The notes below the pieces were generated by a model, which saw only the letters and a list, made by a program, of their open reading frames with translations, was not told the origin of the DNA and did not search any database. Made by a program: the position numbers and the translations under genes. Below are positions 59,820 through 64,000 of a DNA stretch of 64,000 nucleotides, one piece after another; the stretch's first letter is position 1; every line of letters starts with the position of its first letter. The DNA is from JAAZNO01 sp012798275. GTDB taxonomy: Bacteria > Chloroflexota > Anaerolineae > B4-G1 > SLSP01. The DNA is taken from contig DAOPQD010000002.1 in assembly GCA_035347995.1 (NCBI GenBank), positions 1-64,000 of the forward strand, given 5' to 3'.

Positions 59820-61034
59820 TCAAACGCCCTGAACCGGCGTGACAATCCCGCCACTCACTTCGAGCAGCAACGCATTTTGGCGAAAGCTCGCCGGGAAAAG
59901 CTCCACATCGGTGGTGGCGAGAATGGTCTGCTCTACCTGCCCCAGCAATCCCAACAGAGTGCCGCGCCGCGCGCGATCCAGCTCGGCCAGGACTTCATCG
60001 AGCAATAAGATGGGCGCATCGCCGGTGATTTGTTGCAGCCAGTGCAGCTCCGCCATCTGCCAGGCGAGCACGGCGCTCCGCTGCTGCCCGCGTGAACCGA
60101 AATCCCCCAAATCCACGCCCTCCGAGAGGAAGCGAATGTCGTCCCGATGCGGTCCCATCAGAGTCACGCCGCGCGCCAATGCCTTCCCCCGCTCCTGGAG
60201 CAACATCTCCCGGTACTGGGACTCCAGGGCGACCAAATCGGGGTGATGCTGCGGCACCTGTTCCGCGGCGAGCGCCAACCGATATTGCACCGCCTGCGGC
60301 TGCGCGGCGGCAAACCCCGCGCGGTATTCCAGCTGCAACCAGGCTTTGCCGCCGGTCAATTCCTGATGGAAACGGTCGGCGTGCAGGGAAAGCGCCAGCA
60401 GGGCGCGCTGACGATAGACCGCCAGCAGCACTCCCGTCTGGGCGAGGACACCCTCCAGCGGCTCGAGCTGTGCGCGATCCCCGCCGTGGTCGCGCAAATG
60501 CCGCAAGAGCGCGTTGCGGCGGCTGAGCGCGGATTGGTAGCGCGCGAGCGCGATCACGTACTCCGGATACAGCTGCGAGAGGAGATCGTCGAGGCGCCGA
60601 CGGCGTCCTGCCGGCGGACCGCCGGGCAACCCCACGTCCTCCGGCAAAAACAGCACCGTGTTCAAATGCCCGGCCAGATCGGCGCGCCGCACGGGATGGT
60701 TGTTGATGCGAATCCGCTTCCCCAGGCGCGCCTTGCCGTTGTTCATCTGAGCGCGCTGCAGCGTGATCTCGAGGGTCTCCGTCTGCCGCGCCTTGACCAC
60801 TTCCGCCTGAACCTGCGCGAAAGGCATCCCGGCCTGGACGGCGGTCCAGTTGAGCAAATGCTGATCCGTCGCCGTGAGCGGCGAATGTCCCAGCGCGAGA
60901 TACGCCAGGGCCTCCAACAGACTGGTCTTGCCCTGCGCATTGGCGCCCACAAGCAAAATCGGCGCCGCCGGCAGGTCCAGTTCCAGGCGGGTATAAGTGC
61001 GAAAATGGCGCAGGCTCAGACTTCGGACGTACAT
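59820..61034 (-). CDS. recF: DNA replication and repair protein RecF
   Basis: 404 aa from the ATG at 61034, where 'YVRSLSLRHFRTYTRLELDL' begins. Walker A 'VGANAQGKTSLLEAL' near 28-42, ABC-type signature 'GSRGQQRSAVLAWQMAE' near 325, and Walker B 'APILLLDEVLAELD' near 350. RecF helps load RecA at gaps. It stands away from dnaA/dnaN and gyrB, its usual neighbours. Confidence 0.95.
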   Translation of the reverse strand: MYVRSLSLRHFRTYTRLELDLPAAPILLVGANAQGKTSLLEALAYLALGHSPLTATDQHLLNWTAVQAGMPFAQVQAEVVKARQTETLEITLQRAQMNNGKARLGKRIRINNHPVRRADLAGHLNTVLFLPEDVGLPGGPPAGRRRRLDDLLSQLYPEYVIALARYQSALSRRNALLRHLRDHGGDRAQLEPLEGVLAQTGVLLAVYRQRALLALSLHADRFHQELTGGKAWLQLEYRAGFAAAQPQAVQYRLALAAEQVPQHHPDLVALESQYREMLLQERGKALARGVTLMGPHRDDIRFLSEGVDLGDFGSRGQQRSAVLAWQMAELHWLQQITGDAPILLLDEVLAELDRARRGTLLGLLGQVEQTILATTDVELFPASFRQNALLLEVSGGIVTPVQGV

Positions 61035-61089
61035 GGCTTGGACATTGTAACACGGATGCGATGAAGCGCGAATAAAACGCCGAATGATG

Positions 61090-61117
61090 TTGCCTTTGGC
61101 GCGTCCTTGGGTAGAAT
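61090..61117 (+). promoter_or_regulatory. Promoter apparently giving a leaderless mRNA
   Basis: TTGCCT, 16 nt, TAGAAT ending 6 nt before an ATG, so the transcript should start at or within a base or two of the ATG. No Shine-Dalgarno would be transcribed. Confidence 0.65.
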
Positions 61118-61123
61118 GAGACC

Positions 61124-61969
61124 ATGCCAACGCCATTTCAACATCTCAATTACGCCAACATGATCCTGGAGGCGCCGGAGCTGCCCTCAACCTTGCGGGA
61201 ACAGTTCCAGCGCCACAGCGGCGCGTTCTTCCTGGGGAACACCGCCGCGGATGTCCAGACGGTGACCGGGCAACCGCGCCCCACGACCCATTTCTACCGC
61301 ATCCCCCCCTCGGGAAATCCCCGCGGGGAAGTCGCCCTGCTGCGCGCCTATCCCATGCTCGCGGACCCCTCGCAGCTGTCACCTGAGCACGCCGCCTTCA
61401 TCAGCGGCTATCTGGCGCATCTCGTTTGGGATCAACGCTGGGCGTGGGACATCTACTGCCGCTACTATTACCGTCTGCCCGGCAATGGCGACCGGCTCGC
61501 CTGCCTCGTGGAGCATAATGCGCTGCGCGTGTGGCTGGATCGCCAGGCCGAGGCGCAGCTGGAAACGCGGCCCTGGCTTCTGCCCGCTCTTCAACAGACG
61601 CAGCCGGGGGATTGGCTCCCCTTTGCCGGCCCCGACGCGCTGCGGACGTGGCAGAGCTGGATCGTGGAGCAGCTGGCGCATCCAGGGACCGCACAGACCG
61701 TCGCGGTGTTTGCCGCGCGAGACGGCGTCCCCGTGGAGCAGCTGGAGCGGGCCACCCAACGCCTGAGCGTCCAGGCGGAATCGGCTGCCATCCCCCCGCC
61801 GTTGCAGGCGGTCGCGCCGTATGAGGCGCGCGCCTTGCAGGAGAGCCTTGCCGTGCTGCGTCGCTTCTGGCGCTGCGAGCCGGAATTCTGGGAAAGCGAG
61901 CTCCCATGGCTGAACGACCTCACGCTCGCCGGTCCGCCGCTCGCGGCAGCTCCCTTCCGCCATGGCTGA
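61124..61969 (+). CDS. Zinc-dependent phospholipase C-like protein
   Basis: 281 aa, no signal peptide. 'PTPFQHLNYANMIL', 'GAFFLGNTAADVQTV', 'HFYRIPP' and 'GYLAHLVWDQRWAWD' follow the His/Asp pattern of a zinc-dependent PLC-like domain widespread in bacteria under names such as hypothetical or zinc-dependent phospholipase. Activity is unproven. Likely leaderless (see promoter). It overlaps the ParB-like gene by 8 nt. Confidence 0.75.
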   Translation: MPTPFQHLNYANMILEAPELPSTLREQFQRHSGAFFLGNTAADVQTVTGQPRPTTHFYRIPPSGNPRGEVALLRAYPMLADPSQLSPEHAAFISGYLAHLVWDQRWAWDIYCRYYYRLPGNGDRLACLVEHNALRVWLDRQAEAQLETRPWLLPALQQTQPGDWLPFAGPDALRTWQSWIVEQLAHPGTAQTVAVFAARDGVPVEQLERATQRLSVQAESAAIPPPLQAVAPYEARALQESLAVLRRFWRCEPEFWESELPWLNDLTLAGPPLAAAPFRHG

Positions 61970-62393
61970 TCCCACAAGTTCCAGACGCTCTCTGCCGCTG
62001 AAGGCGCTACAGCCCAGCCAGCTCTACATCAGCGTCGCCAAACTCGCCGCCGTCGCAGCGCGATGGCAGCCCCCCTCGCTGGAAACGCTAGAGCCGATCC
62101 CCATCAAAGCGCTCGACGGCCGGCTGGTGCTCACCGACGGGCACACGCGCGCTTACGCCGCCTTGCGGCATGGCTTCACGGAAATCCCCATCGTCTGGGA
62201 TGAGGATACGCTGGATTGGGACGCTTATCGCATCTGCGTCGCCTGGTGTCTGGAGGCAGGCATCACGACGGTCATGGATCTGGCGGAACGTCTCCTCACG
62301 GCTGAGGATGATAAGGTACTGTGGCACGAGCGCTGCCGGGTGATGCAGGCGACGCTCGCCGTGCAACGCGAGGCCAACGGCTCGGGGGCATGA
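61962..62393 (+). CDS. ParB/Srx-fold domain protein
   Basis: 143 aa. 'LQPSQLYISVAKLAAV', 'EPIPIKALDGRLVLTDGHTR' and 'PIVWDEDTLDWDAYRICV' match a family of small proteins with a ParB N-terminal-like fold (DGHTR is the GxxR-type nucleotide loop). It lacks the HTH and dimer domains of real ParB, so a chromosome-segregation role is unlikely. Function unknown. Confidence 0.8.
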   Translation: MADPTSSRRSLPLKALQPSQLYISVAKLAAVAARWQPPSLETLEPIPIKALDGRLVLTDGHTRAYAALRHGFTEIPIVWDEDTLDWDAYRICVAWCLEAGITTVMDLAERLLTAEDDKVLWHERCRVMQATLAVQREANGSGA

Positions 62394-62440
62394 ACCAGGG
62401 GCGGCAATCATCCTTCAACCGTCACCGCCGCGCGCGGGGC

Positions 62441-62935
62441 TCAGAGCGAAAAGGGGTCTTCCGTATCAGGGACATCGGCGAGCTCTGAGGGTGCGGAACG
62501 CGGCATCGTGCGCCACCATCCCATCAAGCCCGCGAACACCAACACCAGCCCCCACAGCAACTGCGGCAGATCGTACACCGCGATCATCCCCAGCACCGAA
62601 GTCAACGACGCCAGAAAGGTGAGGTCCGACTGCCGCTGCTGCAGCATGGCGAGGTAATCCAACATCACGAAAGCGGTAAAGGCCAACACCAGGCCCCCGG
62701 CCGCCATCAACAATCCGCTCATCACCCGCAAAAGCGGTCGTTGCCGGCGCTGAATGACACTGCTCTGCAATTCGGCGACCTCATTGACAAAGGACTCGGC
62801 GTCTCGCCAATCCCATCCCTGTCGCCTGGCAACCTCAAAGGTGACCGTTTGCGGCTTGACGCCGCCCGCCAGCTGCTCCACCACATAGGCCTCGAGAGCG
62901 GCGTGAGTTTCGAAGGCGGCTACGGGATCGTCCAT
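62441..62935 (-). CDS. Small membrane protein, unknown function
   Basis: 164 aa. The first 65 residues are soluble and helical ('QTVTFEVARRQGWDWRDAES'), then hydrophobic helices at about 70-95, 103-120 and 123-140 and an acidic tail 'DTEDPFSL'. Not recognised. Convergent with the ParB-like gene (47-nt gap). Confidence 0.7.
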   Translation of the reverse strand: MDDPVAAFETHAALEAYVVEQLAGGVKPQTVTFEVARRQGWDWRDAESFVNEVAELQSSVIQRRQRPLLRVMSGLLMAAGGLVLAFTAFVMLDYLAMLQQRQSDLTFLASLTSVLGMIAVYDLPQLLWGLVLVFAGLMGWWRTMPRSAPSELADVPDTEDPFSL

Positions 62936-62950
62936 TGCAGATAGACCCTC

Positions 62951-63052
62951 TCATGCGGCTGGGAATGCGTAGAACTCAGCGATCAGCGCGGTCTCGTGTT
63001 TGCGCAGATGCACCCAAGGCAAACCTTCGTATACGTCGCCGATCAGCGCCAG
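62951..63052 (-). pseudogene. Short coding remnant
   Basis: 33 codons before a TGA read 'GDVYEGLPWVHLRKHETALI' and then 'AEFYAFPAA', clearly protein-like, but an in-frame stop lies just before and there is no start or ribosome site. I do not recognise the family. The rest of 63053-63230 shows no gene. Confidence 0.4.
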
Positions 63053-63234
63053 TCACGTTCTATAAACCAGTTCATTCATTATAGCACAAAAGATGGAAGC
63101 GGAGAGCAAACTGACGGAAGGACTTCGCCTTGAGACTTTAGGGTCCTCTTGAGAGATAGATACTGACGGGCAGGCGTTGACTGTCCCCCACTGTGGCGCC
63201 CCAAAGACCTCTCGAAAATGGCCGCGGACAGGGC

Positions 63235-63263
63235 TTGACAGTCTCAGCATTCTGTGCTATAAA
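63235..63263 (+). promoter_or_regulatory. Promoter for the T-box-trpS transcript
   Basis: TTGACA, 17 nt, TATAAA, the best sigma-70-type promoter in the window; the start should be near 63270. Confidence 0.9.
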
Positions 63264-63269
63264 TATAGC

Positions 63270-63586
63270 CATTACAGGCTGCGATCGGGAAAAGTAAGCG
63301 TCGCAACGCGGTTTCAGAGAGCCGGGGCAAGGTGAGAGCCCGGTACCGGCGCCGACGTTGAATGGACCCGGGAGCCGCTCGCCGAACGGGGGGGATTCCC
63401 CTCAGTAGTCCGAGCCGGAGACGCTACCGTTATCAGAGCGCAGGGTATCGCCGCAGAGGCTGTACCCGAAAAGAGTGGGGCTGGCTGGGAACGCGCATCA
63501 CAAGCGCGTTTTTTGTTAGATCCGGTCCAACAAGGGTGGCACCACGGGCAAAACGCTCGTCCCTGACCAGGGATGGGCGTTTTTTG
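63270..63586 (+). promoter_or_regulatory. Tryptophan T-box riboswitch with terminator
   Basis: Stem I carries AGAGAGCCGGGG and GGTGAGAGCCCGGTACCGG; the specifier loop GAATGGACC gives TGG (63363-63365), the tryptophan codon. The T-box core AGGGTGGCACCACGGG is at 63533-63548; its bulge TGGC pairs with a GCCA end, fitting the G73 of tRNA-Trp. The terminator is a 15-bp stem at 63550-63583 followed by T6. Uncharged tRNA-Trp should favour the antiterminator and trpS expression. A second hairpin at 63490-63510 (AACGCGC/GCGCGTT) also ends in T5. Confidence 0.95.
63550..63586 (+). terminator. T-box transcription terminator
   Basis: AAAACGCTCGTCCCT pairs with AGGGATGGGCGTTTT (two G-T pairs), 4-nt loop, then T run. 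Confidence 0.93.
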
Positions 63587-63637
63587 TTTGCGGGAAGCTG
63601 GGAGCTGGTGGCTGGATACTGGATACTGGATGCTATC

Positions 63638-63661
63638 ACCCATTACCCATCACCCATTACC
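63638..63661 (+). repeat. CCCATTA/CCCATCA word repeat in the trpS leader
   Basis: CACCCATTACCCATCACCC then ATTACC between the T-box terminator and trpS, preceded by GGATACT words at 63614-63632; same sense as at 20.5 and 55.6 kb. Confidence 0.85.
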
Positions 63662-63720
63662 TTTACTCTCTGACCCGCCTTTTCGCCTTATCGCTTTTTC
63701 GCTCATACAAGGAGGAGCTC

Positions 63721-64000
63721 ATGAACCATCAACGTAAACGCATTTTGACCGGAGATCGCCCTACGGGGAAATTGCATTTGGGCCATTACGTCGGCAGCTT
63801 GAAGAACCGCGTGGCGCTGCAAGATGACTACGAATGCTACTTCATCATCGCCGACCTGCACACGCTCACCACACGCCCGGAGAAAGAGCACGTGGAAGAA
63901 CTGGCGCACAACATCTACGACGTCGTGCTCGATTATCTCGCCGTAGGCATTGACCCGGAACGCAGCACCATCTTCCTGCAGTCCGCCGTCCGCGAGACCT
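63721..64000 (+). CDS. trpS: Tryptophanyl-tRNA synthetase (5' part; runs off the window)
   Basis: First 93 codons. ACAAGGAGGAG precedes the ATG. 'RILTGDRPTGKLHLGHYVGS' contains the HIGH-type motif (HLGH) near residue 19-22; 'YFIIADLHTLTTRPEKEHVE' and 'VGIDPERSTIFLQSAV' are typical of bacterial TrpRS. The enzyme charges tRNA-Trp. Expression is set by the T-box upstream. The C-terminal two-thirds, with KMSKS, lies outside. Confidence 0.96.
   Translation, partial: MNHQRKRILTGDRPTGKLHLGHYVGSLKNRVALQDDYECYFIIADLHTLTTRPEKEHVEELAHNIYDVVLDYLAVGIDPERSTIFLQSAVRET

Noticed and set aside
1..64000. Insertion sequences or prophage
   Set aside because: No transposase, integrase or phage structural gene is recognisable; tRNA genes show no direct-repeat attachment sites that I can see.

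Overview
The window is about 64 kb of G+C-rich bacterial chromosome. It most resembles a Chloroflexota (Anaerolineae or Caldilineae-like) genome. That assignment is an inference from several signs: extracytoplasmic proteins joined to the membrane by Thr-Pro linkers, a coiled-coil DUF3782-type nuclease-like protein, a tryptophan T-box, many GT4 glycosyltransferases, and intergenic low-complexity word repeats. A large pyruvate:ferredoxin oxidoreductase suggests anaerobic or facultative metabolism. A run of exactly 100 N inside a tandem repeat marks the sequence as a draft assembly.

Layout. 0-8 kb (minus strand): an orphan effector-associated-domain-like protein, a GT2 transferase, a histidinol-phosphatase-like PHP protein, a DUF protein, a diacylglycerol-kinase-like lipid kinase, a membrane protein, tRNA-Thr, an RsmC-like methyltransferase and MoeA. 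8-19 kb (plus strand): NifJ/PFOR with promoter and terminator, a GntR/UTRA regulator, a nucleotidyltransferase-HAD fusion, RlmN behind a GTGAAT microsatellite, and an ECF vitamin-type transporter operon (S, fused double ATPase, T). 19-38 kb (plus strand): uridine kinase, then a surface-polysaccharide locus with a near-complete WbpA/B/E/D/I-type route to a UDP-diacetamido-mannuronic acid, a Wzx-like flippase, five GT4 enzymes plus a sixth close by, two SAM methyltransferases and two UDP-GlcNAc 2-epimerase paralogues. Toxin-antitoxin genes (MNT-HEPN, VapBC, a truncated MNT) are threaded into this locus by overlapping reading frames. 38-53 kb (minus strand): PDZ, phospholipase-D-like lipoprotein, dual-specificity phosphatase, HerA ATPase, polysaccharide deacetylase, Nudix, anti-sigma/ECF sigma pair, tRNA-Leu on the opposite strand, HAD phosphatase, UbiD, ComM, RsmI, a KaiC-like ATPase, a Thr-Pro-linker protein and a SurA/PpiC lipoprotein. 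53-64 kb (mixed strands): RNase HII, GT4, HD hydrolase, SanA/YdcF, a large anchored protein, RsmG, an orphan DNA methyltransferase, RecF, a probably leaderless phospholipase-like gene, a ParB-like protein, and a promoter plus T-box ahead of trpS, which runs off the right edge.

How it fits together. Translation and RNA-modification genes (rlmN, rsmC, rsmG, rsmI, trpS, two tRNAs) are scattered among envelope genes. The 19-38 kb block is one long, tightly overlapping operon-like array for making and exporting an acidic amino-sugar polysaccharide; its middle part is clearly poorer in G+C. The most unusual features are: sense-oriented degenerate word repeats in the leaders of many genes, apparently also carried in frame inside ubiD and a wecB paralogue; toxin-antitoxin genes translationally coupled into a sugar operon; a fused EcfA in which both degenerate motifs fall in the same composite ATP site; and an orphan effector-associated-domain protein at the left edge.
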